Assembly (NCBI GenBank): GCA_029532415.1
Contig: JAQOTA010000069.1
Location: 2,170,001-2,234,000, forward strand
Reading direction: 5' to 3'
DNA length: 64,000 bases
From: Marasmius tenuissimus
Taxonomy: Eukaryota > Basidiomycota > Agaricomycetes > Agaricales > Marasmiaceae
The notes beneath the pieces were generated by a model that saw only the letters and a program-made list of their open reading frames with translations, was not told where the DNA came from and ran no database searches. Position 1 is the stretch's first letter. The number at the start of each line of letters is the position of its first letter. The translations under genes were made by a program, and so were the position numbers. Below are positions 33,219 to 43,823 of the stretch, piece by piece.

Positions 33219-33383
33219 AGTATCTGAAACAGGACCGACATGTGTCTACAGCATGTGGGTCCCTTCATGTATCTACCATGTGTCCATATGATAAGATACG
33301 AGTCATGTGAGGGATAAGATATAGATAAGATGGAAAATGATAAGATAAGGAGAAAAGATAAGATAGGAGGGAAATTCATGACA
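33219..33383 (-). repeat. Solo LTR of the gypsy-1 family, right part
   Basis: Continues the LTR interrupted at 20312 and ends GAAATTCATGACA. The host TSD copy ATCTT follows (33384-33388). Total solo LTR length without the duplication is 380 bp, matching the gypsy-1 LTRs. Confidence 0.93.
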
Positions 33384-33388
33384 ATCTT

Positions 33389-34544
33389 CCAGGTTAATCT
33401 AATGTAAGATCTTTGCCTCAAGAGATGATTCCCCCCTCACACATTTTCGCTTGCGTGTCGAAGATCTGTGCCCCAACATCAGCACGTAGTTGCTATCCCA
33501 GTCATCTCCAGCTGCACTCTGACTACCAGCCGGCTTTCGCCCTGACTCCTACACCATATCACCTCGACCGTTATGGCTACTCTCGTCATCGTCTAATGAG
33601 CCAGTCCAATATCTCACCCCGCTACGAGGAGGTTGTCATCTCTTTTCGTGATCACTCCAATTCCACAGGAGCTCCAGGGGAGCTGCATCATTATCCACGC
33701 TACATTTCCTCCACACCTAGTAGATCGGCGTCGACAGCTCGGAATCAATTTTCAGGCTTGTCAACCTTGCAAAGCCTAACACTTGGTTTTTGGTTTATCG
33801 AGTTGGGTATATGCTCTTTGCGGCGTCTTCCGCCATCAGGATAGCACTCTTGTTTTCGCCATTTCCCCGTCAACGCTTAGAAAGTTTTTTTTTGCTCTGG
33901 AGGAAAGCAAGCTCTTCGGATGTCAACCGATCTTACAAGTAACATTCTTGGCAGCGATTGCTGCGATATCTAGTGGGATTCTGGAATTGAGAGTGCAGCC
34001 ATGAGAGGTGATGGGAATGAGCAAAAAGCAACGGAGAATATCTTCCTTCTCCCTCTCCTTTGTGAAGGGGACCAAGACCACCATCTGAGATGCGAGTGAA
34101 TGTCTTTCCATCGGATTGAGATGGCGGGTAGGTACGTTTGATAAAGAAGAAGCATGCGGTGTAGCCAAATCGTCTAAGCAGGATATTTAAATTTGGAGTC
34201 GTCTCAAAAGCCCGGCCTGTTTCGTTTCGTTGCACGCACAGGTTCAGGCTCGACAGATGTCATTATTATTGAACAATCTCCTCCCTCGTGTGTAGCTTCC
34301 CCCGCTGACGCTTGCTTGATTTGATGCTGACATCTTTTTCCCTTAGATCTCTCCCAAAATTGTAGCTCAACAGTGGGATGACCAGGTGGCATCGGTTGTT
34401 CATTACAACGTTTCTGGATGCTGTGGTGAGTGCAGGTACTGTTTCTCACGTGAATGATGGAGGGTCAGTTGCATCTTGTTTCTTAATTGGTGTTTGGGAC
34501 AACATGATGTTTACTCTCTTCTCTTATCGCGCTCGTTGAGGAGT
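33389..34544. other. Host intergenic, nothing recognised
   Basis: The longest + frame (143 codons, 33413-33844) is Ser/Tyr/Pro-rich with no known motif. I do not call it a gene. Confidence 0.45.
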
Positions 34545-34679
34545 CCATGTAAGGGTATTATAATACTTCCTTGTAACTACAAGGCAGAGCATTACAATGA
34601 TTTGGCGGGCGGTTCAGGCCTTGATGTATTGTAATGGCTGCCTGGCAAGCAGATATAAATAAAATTCATGGTAACTTCA

Positions 34680-34758
34680 GGAGTGGAACCCTCAGCCTCT
34701 TGGTTAGCACTTAGTAATTGTAGCCACCAACAGGATTTACCAACTGAGCTATTGACCC
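34680..34758 (-). other. tRNA-like module 1 (A and B box-like)
   Basis: In minus-strand direction, TAGCTCAGTTGG is followed about 50 nt later by GGTTCCACTCC, the order and spacing of an internal RNA polymerase III promoter. The T-arm and acceptor do not pair convincingly, so it is more likely a tRNA-derived repeat head than a working tRNA gene. Confidence 0.5.
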
Positions 34759-34797
34759 ATGTATTGGTCCATGCTACACACGGCACTTATACCAGTC

Positions 34798-34930
34798 CAA
34801 CCCCAACCCTAAACCTAACCCCTAACCTGGGGGGTGCCCCCCCAGACCCCCGCTACTCATATTCTCTCACCCCATACCCTAACCCTAACCCCTAAACTGG
34901 GGGCGTTCCCCCCCCAGACCCCCAAACCTA
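34798..34930. repeat. Degenerate CCCTAA (telomere-like) tracts
   Basis: Two runs of AACCCTAA/CCTAACCCC-type sequence alternate with CTGGGGG...CCCCCCAGACCCCC blocks. CCCTAA is the common basidiomycete telomere unit, but here it is short and degenerate and lies inside an inverted-repeat element. Confidence 0.7.
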
Positions 34931-34973
34931 ACCTACTAAGTCATTATAATTCAACCACAGTATTGCGTAAATA

Positions 34974-35057
34974 TGGTGCTATGACCCAGTTAGATTGACC
35001 TCTGAATAGGAACACCTGAATTCCTGAGGTGTTGAGTTCAATTCTCCCTGTTGCCAC
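34974..35057 (+). other. tRNA-like module 2
   Basis: TGGTG at the 5' side can pair with CACCA at the 3' side. A B-box-like GTTCAATTC (35036-35044) sits in a plausible T-loop place, and a stem with CACCTGAATTCCTGAGGTG lies before it. It could be a tRNA-derived sequence. Confidence 0.45.
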
Positions 35058-35232
35058 CACTAATTGTGTTCACTTTTATTTTGACAAGTGTCACTGCATT
35101 ATAATGGACCAAGGTGTCAGAAATATAGTTACCGGGAAGTCATTACAATGCATATAGGCCCTTGACCACCGGCCAAATCATTGTAATGGCTTGCCTTGTA
35201 GTTACAGCAATCATTATAATAACCCTACATGG

Positions 35233-36310
35233 TGTGTTGGCTCGTTCACTTTTCTCTCTCTTCACGAACTCGGTTTGTTGTGCCCTTTCCCTCTCCGTCG
35301 ATTTCTGGCTTTTGCCCTCCCTCCGCTGCCTACCTCTTTGCCTTGACTAATCGTTCGTCTTTGCTCTTTTGCGTTCGTCGTTCGTCTGACACTGTCTTCA
35401 TGATTCTGACCTGCCTCGGGCTATGTATATTTTTTATCCTTCTCTTACCTGCCTTTCCCATCTCCCAAGAGAGAGGCTTTTTTGCTGTCGAAGTCTTACT
35501 TGTTTCTTCCCTGGCAGGCTTGGCTGTGGGGTCTTAGGCTTTTTGACGCTGATCGCTTTCCCTTTTTGCTTTCGCCGCCGAGCGTAAACCTTTTCTCCCT
35601 CAACTTGCTGGTTTCTGCTGGGATTAGAAAACCTCGCCTTTTCCCTCCTCCCTTTGCCTTTCGTTTGTCGTTGACGTTGCATCACACACACACACCCGCT
35701 TCCCATTTTCCATCCTTCGTTTTCTTCCTTTTATCTTGGGTTCCTTTGTTTCTTCGTATCCGAACAAACACCTTTTCTATCTCTTTCTATCCAAAATACC
35801 GGGATAACGCAGTTTACAAACGAGCGGCAAACTCTTGCGATGCCAGGGCCACAACGAATTGTGGCCCGAAGATTGATGACAATGAGAAGCTATCTACACG
35901 TTATGCTGGATGAAGTGACAAACATTACGGACGAGGACAAGGACAGAGAGGCAATGCGTTCGTCGCGACTGCTGCTAATGTGTTGCTGTGGCGTCGTGTG
36001 CTGTGGTGGTGCTATTTTTGATCTCCATTGGGAATTCCCTTTTTTCCCCTTGCCTCCTGCTTCTGTACCCTTGTTTGATGTTCCTCGAATACCTTCATGG
36101 ACACTCTGACTGTCTTCCAGGATTTTTCTCTTCTTCTCGCGTCACTTGCCATGACTTCCTGCACTGCTCGTGTTCAACGCATGTCATTGTGATCAGGGGA
36201 TGGCTGATCCCAGTCATTCAAACCTGATGTACTGGCCTATATGACAACCGCTCGGATCTTGAGTGGCTTCTGTAATGCTGATACATTGACAGCTGCTCCC
36301 GTATCGCAGA
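35233..36310. other. 5' flank of 7TM copy 4, pyrimidine-rich
   Basis: The stretch 35240-35780 is strongly T/C-rich on the + strand, with an (AC)n run near 35683. From about 35880 it resembles the flank of copy 1. No gene is seen. Confidence 0.5.
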
Positions 36311-36352
36311 GTATTTAAGAGCTGCATTTGAAAATCGCGACCAGGACCATTC

Positions 36353-37778
36353 ATGGAATCTTCAGGAGCCACAGACTCGACGCTTCAATCGCAACGTCAC
36401 CACCTCTGTTGTATAATTGTCGGCTCACTAGCGGCGAGTTCTCCTTTCTCCATGCACTTGGCTTGACTACTGACAATACGAAACCACCACAGGTCTACGC
36501 CTGGGACGTCCTTCTACATGCACGAGTCAATTTTCAGCTCATGCGCAAGACTGGGTTCCACCTACCGCAGGCAGTATATGTGACAATGAGGTCAGTCACA
36601 CCCAAAAGAATGTATGTAGGTCGCAGTGCATACTAAGGATGATCAGACTTGTGATTTTGATGCTCTTGGTTCTTGAAACCTTAATTTTGGGTGAGTATGT
36701 TCCTATTTGCGCCATGTATCTCAACGAACCTTTCTCTCAGCTGTGCCAACTGAAAGCTCGCACTGTTGCATCCTTCATCTTGCGGTAACATGTATGTGGT
36801 CCCTTGACTATACCTTGATGGGCGGACTGCATTTATTGCGAACCCGTGCCATCTCCCTCGACCGCACTTGGGTCGTCCGGTGTCTCTTTATACTATGGCT
36901 GGTATCCTCCGGAACCTCTATGGCGGTTAGTTCTTTCGTTGTCCAAGGTGGCTTAATTGGCACGGACATGTGCATGCACACCGGCGCCAATCCACCCCTC
37001 GTGCAAGTCATGCTGTGTATCGATATATTTCGGGGCACCTGTATCGTTCTCGCGGCTAGCAGTGGCCTTATCCTCTCCCCCGATTCCTCGAGAAGTTGAA
37101 GGCTGCAATCGTAGCCAAGGACATTCCCTCCTTTACAAAAGCCCCTTCACGACATGGACAACGATATTATCTGTGAGTCGATATTTCATCAGCCAGACCT
37201 ACAATGTCCTGCGCCATGCTATGATGATAACCTCCATTTTTCTCAGTATGGAGCTGACCGGCTGCCTGGCGTTTACTCCCATGATGAGAATCGAGAATAT
37301 CCCCCTTGCATATCGCATCGGATCCGTGCTCATAGCTCACGTCCTTCTTCACTGTCGATCGTGTTCGGTCTTCCGGAATGTCGGGATATCAAAACACCTC
37401 CGCAAAGAAGGGATAATCGACGTAACTGACGAGCCGAAATCTTTTCGGTCTAGGACAGATAGTATCATCCTCCGTGCTCGTACCGCGACAGACGTTCCGC
37501 GCCTTGGAGAGGACCAAAATACTACGACGAACACAGAAACGGTGGGTCCCAGTACAATCGCTAAATTTAGTCCCGCTTACCGTAATTCCACAGCCCACCG
37601 GAGGGATCCAACAAGGCGGAAGGCGTACGTACTCGAACCAATTGGTTTAGCCAGATTACAACTGCAAGTTACAACATACTCGAGGTTTAGGGGGACCTGG
37701 GGGACTTTCGAGGAACCCCGAATGACTCTTAGACATCGTAGATGTCAGTTCTGTATGTGTGAGTTTTACATGTCCTAG
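36353..37778 (+). pseudogene. 7TM copy 4, frameshifted by a 25-nt deletion
   Basis: Exons are 36353-36433, 36493-36590, 36647-36690, 36741-37172 and 37247-37778. Intron 1 again has a GC donor (GCGAGT). Exon 4 lacks 25 nt between CCCCGA and TTCCTCGAG (at about 37083) compared with copy 1; this removes the loop with DVYTTAQSR and shifts the frame. Everything else, splice sites included, is well kept (CRSCSVFRNVGIS in exon 5). The loss therefore looks recent, or specific to this strain. Confidence 0.82.
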
Positions 37779-38915
37779 GCTTCTGTATCGAAATAATCGA
37801 TATCTGGACCATGTTTTCGTTTGCTTTTGCTGTTGCGTTCCTCGGCCGTGCGTACCTGGTCGTATGGGGCTATTCTCTCGAATCTGACCCACCCTGTACT
37901 ACCCTCTTCATACCTTCCTTATTTTCTATCCTCACACTCGTCCTCTTTCCTTTGAGCTCGGAGAGGGGCTGCTCGAGAACTGCTCGGGGTCTGGAGTTTC
38001 AGCTTTCCAGCTCCCGCGTTTGACCTTTGTTCGTTAGGCGAACTACGCGAGATTCGCAGTTTTTGGCTGGTTGTGTACCGTTCAATCCCGCAAAATCTTG
38101 GGATGACGGGATTTACAACTAGAGTCTGGCAACTCATGCCGACGAAGAATACGATAGGTGGAACGAAGATGAAGATATTTGGCACATATGCTTGCCTGAA
38201 TCGGAGAACAGGCTGATGATGGTGTGCTGTGGCGTTTTACTATTTTCCTGTGTGAGGCACTTGCATTACACTGCTTCGCTAGAATCTGTACCCCTATCAT
38301 CCCCTTCGAGCGTTACTTAGAGACTTTTTTTTTTCAAGTTGATGTGGTTGTTGGACGTTTTCTTTGCTTTCTGATGCCTGCACCCATGTTTTGATCAATT
38401 GGTATTCCTTTTGGTGACGATTTGACTCGAGCTTTCCTTTGGATACTATTAGGTTCACAGACAGACAGATGAGGTTTGAGATGGCGCCTACCCTCACCTA
38501 ATCCCGTGCGGCATTGTGACGTGCGCATATCCTAATATCCCTTCCAGGTAACTGTAACATATACTACGCACCGACACTGTGACTTCCTCTTTTTCGTGCA
38601 ACTTGGTGTCTCTATTCTCTACGCGCTCGCCGAGTCTCAAGTAAGAGCTCTATCATCTACAGGGGAAATCGATTACTCTGATCACCACATCGTTCACTTT
38701 TGATGACCAACTCTCACCCAATCCAAAGATACTTTCCACTTGCCACAATATTGAGTATCCGTATCTGATTGTTCACACTTGAGGTACTGCGGAATTGTTG
38801 TATTCTATCTCGAAGTCAAATTTAGAGCATCCGCCCTGAGAGCGGCCTGACTCTGCATAAAGGCCAGCCATCAAGCACAAGGAGCGCAGGGTACAGTATC
38901 TCGTAACTCATACTC
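37779..38915. other. 5' flank of 7TM copy 5
   Basis: From about 38040 it resembles the flanks of copies 1 and 4. GCATAAAG at 38854-38861 may serve as a TATA element about 60 nt before the copy 5 ATG. No gene is seen. Confidence 0.5.
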
Positions 38916-40155
38916 ATGCCACAATCTCTGGGAGCCTTGGATTCAACAATCGCGCAACGGCACCACCTTTGTTGTCTGGTTGTGAGATTGTTGATCGTAA
39001 GCTGTCCTTCCCTGACATCGGTTTATCTTGATTTTTGACGATAGTCTAGGCGCATCTTTGGGACATCCTTCTTCACGCACGAGTCGATTTTCAGCTCATG
39101 CGCAAGTCTGGATTTCATCTCCCACAGGCAGTATATCTGGCAGAAAGGTCAGCTTACGTTGCTTCGTTGAATCGGTCGAAAGGGCGAAAGCTACATGATC
39201 ACACAGACTTGTAACTTTGGCATTCCTCATCCTTGAAACTGTATTCCTGAGTGGGTTATTTCTTCTTTACGGTGTGGATCGTGAATAACTATTCTTTCCA
39301 GCTACGCGAGTTCGAAATTTGGGCTGTCGCGCTCTCCACATCGCCGTTTTATGTGTGTGGTCCCTCCACTATACCTTAATGGGGGGCCTCCATTTGTTAC
39401 GAACTCGTGCCATCTCCAACAACCGTACTTGGGTGGTCCGGTGCCTCTTCATTCTATGGCTGGCTTGTTCCGGTTCTTCTGTGGCGCTTCCTCCTTTCAT
39501 CGTTCAAGGAGGCAGTGTAATTGACACAGACCGATGCATGCACACCGGCCTCAACTGTCCCCTCATGCAGATAATGACGTGCATCCACGTATTTCAAGGA
39601 ACTTGTATTGTTTTCGCAGCGTGCAGTGGTCTCATCCTTACCCCCGATGTTTACACCACGGCCCGATCTGGGTTTCTCGAGAGGTTGAAGATTGCGGTCG
39701 TAGCCAAAGACATTCCCACCTTTTCAAAAAGACTTTTACGAAACGAACAAGGATTCTACATGTGAGTTCGTATCCCACACCCATACCTTTGGTACGCCCC
39801 AAATCCCGATAGTGATCCCCATTTCAGGATCAAACTGTGCTACTTTGTGGCGTCTATTCCCATGATCATGATGACAATTATCCAGGTTATCCCCCTTGGA
39901 TATCACCTCGGATTTGTATTTACATCTCACATCATCCTCCACTGCAGAGCGTGTTCGGCTTTCCGGAACGTCGGGATGTCAATGCATCTTCGCGAGGAAG
40001 GAATACTCGACATGATAATCGACGAGCCGATCTCGTTTCAGTCTCGGCCGGATAGGATTAGTCCCCGCGCATCTCGTGCCGGGAGAGACATTTCGCGCCT
40101 GGAAAGGAACCAACATACGACGAACACAGAAGTAGTGGGTGCCGAGGAACCTTAG
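38916..40155 (+). CDS. Orphan 7TM protein, copy 5 (five exons)
   Basis: Exons are 38916-38996, 39050-39147, 39207-39250, 39302-39761 and 39828-40155, totalling 1011 nt (336 aa), all introns GT-AG. It has the family motifs WDILLHARVDFQLM, the MGGLHLLRTRAI membrane segment, the DRCMHTG loop cysteine, VVAKDIPTFSK and, in exon 5, CRACSAFRNVGMS. The stop is TAG at 40153-40155. The downstream spacer is shared with copy 1, so this copy and copy 1 are block paralogues. Confidence 0.88.
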
Positions 40156-40709
40156 GGTAGTATTGCATATTCTCTTTTCTCTGTGAGTGCGCATGTGTGT
40201 GTTGAGTGTACGATATATTCTGGGAATTTTGCAAGACTTCTTTACCCTTTACTGAATCATGTTCAAGCGAGACTACTCAGGCCCGACTCGGAACCATATG
40301 TCAGGGAATTCCTGACCCCTAACGGAGACGAACTATCACTTCGACGTTCACACAAAATAGTAGCTATGGCCCTTCATTGGGTCTGCTATGGCTGCAGATC
40401 TGTGGACCGGGGCAAGGATTTCTGGGTCACTGAATAGCCAAGCTTGGCGTCTTGCTTGAGGTATCACTGTGGTCCAGTACCCAACCGTCCGGGCCGACAG
40501 ATCGAATGTACATATATGCACATTGCTTGCGATCATCAGCGTATATCGGAGTCAGGCTAGTTACACGAGACTTGATCGCATGATGATTGGCAACTAGATT
40601 ATTGATGCATTCAGCATGGCCTTCTCGCTTATTGCGCTATATATCAGAGCTGCGCTCTATATCTACAACCAACGTATGTCAACTCTCGACTTCGATATTG
40701 CTGGGAGCT
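40156..40709. repeat. Spacer shared with the copy 1-copy 2 spacer
   Basis: About 40250-40510 matches 2540-2830 (see there). TATATATC at about 40637 may act as the TATA element of copy 6. No gene is seen. Confidence 0.55.
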
Positions 40710-41873
40710 ATGGACTCGGCACTTCAAAAGCAACAGCGTCATCTTTGCTGTATTGCTGCGGGTGCATCGGTGGTATGTTTTTCTTCGCTCGGTCGACTAC
40801 TTCGTTCCTGATAGCACTGTAGGCCTATCTTTGGGACGTCCTCCTCCACGTAAAAGTTGACTTTCTGCTCATGCGCAAGACCGGGTTTCGCCTCCCACAG
40901 GCAGTATATCTGACAACGAGGTGCGCTCCTCACCTTGAGATGAATTGGGCAAAGGAATGAAAGACACACCCCACATCAGGCTTGTTACCTTGGCGGCCCT
41001 GATTCTTGAGACTGTGTTTTTGAGTGGGTTATATTCCTCTTTGTGGTGCCATGTACACAGAACGGTAACTATAACCGGTTTATTTCAGCTGTACGGGTTG
41101 AAAATTGGCGTCAGTGCCATGCCCTTCATCTCGCGTTACAATGCATGTGGCCCCTTCACTATACCTTAGTAGGGGGGCTCCACTATCTACGAGCTCGCGC
41201 TCTCTCCTTTGACCGTGTTTGGGTCGTTCGTTGTCTCTTCGTTCTATGGTTGATTTCTTCCAGGACCTCGATGGCGAGTAGTCCTTTCCTCCTCCAGGCA
41301 GATATGATTGGTACAGGCCTGTGCATGCATACCGGCGAGCTCAACACACCCCTCGCACAAATCATACTGCTGCTCCTGGTATTCAGAAGCACATTCGCCG
41401 TCTTCACATCGTGCAGCGGCCTTATCCTCACCCCTGATGTCCACACTACGGCGCAGTCGCGATTCTTTGAGAAGCTCAAGATTGCAATCGTAGCCAAAGA
41501 CATCCCCTCCTTTTCGAGAGCACTGTTACGGTATGAACAACGATACTACTTGTGAGTCGACCTTTCAACATCATGCCCCAATTCTCAAATCCACATCAGA
41601 ATCGCACTATCCCACGGTCTGGTGCTTATTCCCGTACTCACAATCAAGGCCATCCCCGTCGCATATTGCATCGGATTTGTCATTATAGGCCACGTCTTCA
41701 TTAACTGCAGGACGTGCTCGACGTTTCGGAACGTCGGGATATCACAGCATCTTTGCGAAGAAGAAACACTCGACATGGTTGATGAGCCCATTACCTTTCG
41801 CTCTAGGCCGAACAGTATTGACCTCCGTGTGTCTCGGTGCGAGGGAAGCCTGGGGAATTCAAGCCTGGAATGA
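40710..41873 (+). CDS. Orphan 7TM protein, copy 6 (five exons)
   Basis: Exons are 40710-40772, 40823-40920, 40980-41023, 41089-41551 and 41600-41873, totalling 942 nt (313 aa, the shortest intact copy). The exon 1 donor is GTATGT and the exon 2 donor GTGCGC. It keeps WDVLLHVKVDF, RQCHAL, GLCMHTG, IVAKDIPSFSR and CRTCSTFRNVGIS. The cytoplasmic tail is short, ending at TGA 41871-41873. Confidence 0.87.
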
Positions 41874-42549
41874 TGGAGTCGGAGTTCAACAAACTTAAAA
41901 GTGGTGAGTAGCATTGCAATATCATAATCTATGTCTCTCTTACCACAAGGTCCCGGGGACTCTTCAATCAGGAGGAAGGTGAACATACGCCTAGAACTAC
42001 CGTCTCATAGTTGAAGCGCTGATGGCTTCCCTTCGTATTTCGTCCCTGTTGTTTCATTCTGCCTTCTTCGGTCTCTCTGGATATCTCATCCTACGCCTTT
42101 CCCTTTCTCTTTCCAGATGGCACCAATTCACTGTCTCTTTTTCTTGGCTTCAATTTTTTTTATTATGACTTGTCAGTTGACGGAGTTTGTACCAACTGCA
42201 AGTTCGCCTGAGTCTTTTTCTGGCATTTACGTTTACGGTTAAATGGGTCTCAAGGAAGAGGCTTAACTTTTACATAGGTCGTCACTGTTGGACTATTATC
42301 AAGCTATCGTCGTTCGACATCACTTTGAAGTCTTGCGAGCCCGTCGGGCCATTAGCTCAGATCAACCGCTTTCACCGCCACGCTGTGAATTTCGGGTGAC
42401 TTTAACGAGTTTTCCTCTGGCGTTCTGGGAGTTACGGAGACGTGGGATTATTACCCGAGATTGCTGTTCCTCATCAATCAGAGGTTCCACAGAGTTACTG
42501 TACATCACGTACTCGAGCTGAAGTTCGAAGATCCGTCGTTGCGTGAGGC
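41874..42549. other. Intergenic before 7TM copy 7
   Basis: No gene or repeat recognised. Confidence 0.5.
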
Positions 42550-42557
42550 TATATAAG
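42550..42557 (+). promoter_or_regulatory. TATA box of 7TM copy 7
   Basis: TATATAAG, 66 nt upstream of the ATG at 42616. Confidence 0.6.
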
Positions 42558-42615
42558 AACTTCTGACGTTAGGTCTGTACATCACAATTACATTCTCGTC
42601 CCACAGCTCTCACTT

Positions 42616-43823
42616 ATGGAATTTTCGAGAACCTTGGAAACAGCAACTGCACAATGCCATCACCTTTCTTTCATTGCTGTAGCCTCATTAACGGTGAGTT
42701 TCCCTCTAAACACTGGCCTCAAGGCTTGACGAAACATTAAGGCCGTTATTTGGGATGTCCTCCTTCACGCCCGAGTAGATTTTCAGCTCATGCGCAAGTC
42801 TGGATTTCACCTACCGCAGGCATTATATGTGGCAATGAGGTGAGTTCCGAATGGATTAGCCTAAGGTTTGATAGCCGTGATTTAGCTCATATAAATCAGA
42901 CTTGTAAATATGACAATCTTCAGTCTTGAGACTGTGATATCGAGTGAGTATAACGTTCTTTTCTTGCGATATGAATGGTATTGAACTTTTGTTCTAGGTA
43001 CGCGACACGGAAGTTCACGCTGCCATGCACTTCATCTCGCAATAACGTGCTTGTGGCCTCTTCACTTCACCTTGATGGGCGGACTACATTTGTTACGAGC
43101 TCGTGCCATCTCTCTTGACCGTACTTGGGTGGTTCGGTATCTTTCCATTTTATGGTTGATATCATCTGCAGCCTCCATGGTAACGAGCCCTTTCATTCTT
43201 CAAGGGGGCGTGATTGGTACGGATCTCTGCATGCATACCGGTGTCAACTCCACCCTCGCACAAATAATGATGTGCATACACGCGTTTCAAGGCACTTGTG
43301 TCGTCTTCGCGGCTAGTAGTGGCCTCATTGTTTTTCCGGAGGTCTTCACTGCGGGACATACCAGGTTCTTCGTGAAATTGAAGATGGCAATCATAGCCAA
43401 AGACGTTCCCTCCTTTTCAAAAGCCCTCTTACGACACGGTCAACAATACTACATGTGAGTCGCCACTCGAATACTAATTATCCAGTTGTAATATCCGTTA
43501 TTAGGGCCCAGCTAGTCTACAGTCTGATATTTCTCGCCACCATAAGGGTCCAAGCCATCCCTTTTGCTTACCGTCTCGGACTCGTGATGCCGATCCACGC
43601 TGCTGTCCACTGCAGATCATGCTCGGTCTTCCGGAATGTCGGGATCCACAAGCACCTTCGCGAAGAAGGTGTACTTGACACCATCGAGGAGTCGATCTCC
43701 TTTCGGTCTAGGGCAAATAGTATCAATCCCAGTTCTCCCCGCGGCGAGGCAGAGGTTTCCCATATTGAAGCGAGCCAAAATTCGACAAACACACAATTAG
43801 TGATCGGTGGCTCGATCCCTTGA
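42616..43823 (+). CDS. Orphan 7TM protein, copy 7 (five exons)
   Basis: Exons are 42616-42693, 42742-42839, 42900-42943, 42998-43454 and 43505-43823, totalling 996 nt (331 aa). The N-terminus is the most divergent of the array (CHHLSFIAVASLT instead of HLCCxxxGSLA). The core motifs remain: WDVLLHARVDFQLMRKSG, SRCHAL, DLCMHTG, IIAKDVPSFSK and CRSCSVFRNVGI. The stop is TGA 43821-43823. Confidence 0.87.

Larger units (their letters stand above)
34545..35232. mobile_element. Inverted-repeat element with tRNA-like modules and telomere-like repeats
   Basis: The two ends are inverted repeats of about 90 bp. Shared blocks, in order, are CCATGTA, ATTATAAT, GTAACTACAAGGCA, CATTACAATGATTTGGC and a tGTAATG block. 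The 688-bp unit has no coding capacity. Inside lie a minus-strand A-box-like TAGCTCAGTTGG (34740-34751) with a B-box-like GGTTCCACTCC (34680-34690), and a second, + strand module (about 34974-35057) with GTTCAATTC (35036-35044) ending in CCACCA. Between them are two C-tract/CCCTAA-rich runs. I could not fix a TSD. It is a MITE or SINE-like chimera. Confidence 0.75.

Noticed and set aside
33413..33844. 143-codon + frame as a gene
   Set aside because: Low-complexity Ser/Pro/Tyr-rich, starts just after the solo LTR, no motif.
34798..34930. Chromosome end or telomere
   Set aside because: The CCCTAA units are few and degenerate, interrupted by other blocks, inside an inverted-repeat element, and followed by genes on both sides.
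34680..35057. True tRNA genes
   Set aside because: A and B boxes are recognisable, but I could not fold complete cloverleaves with proper acceptor and T-arm pairing. They are kept as tRNA-like modules.
41183..41503. Minus-strand frames opposite 7TM exon 4 (also at 1558, 36808, 47646, 49998 and 59415)
   Set aside because: They recur only because exon 4 is conserved. They cross its splice sites and have no motifs of their own.
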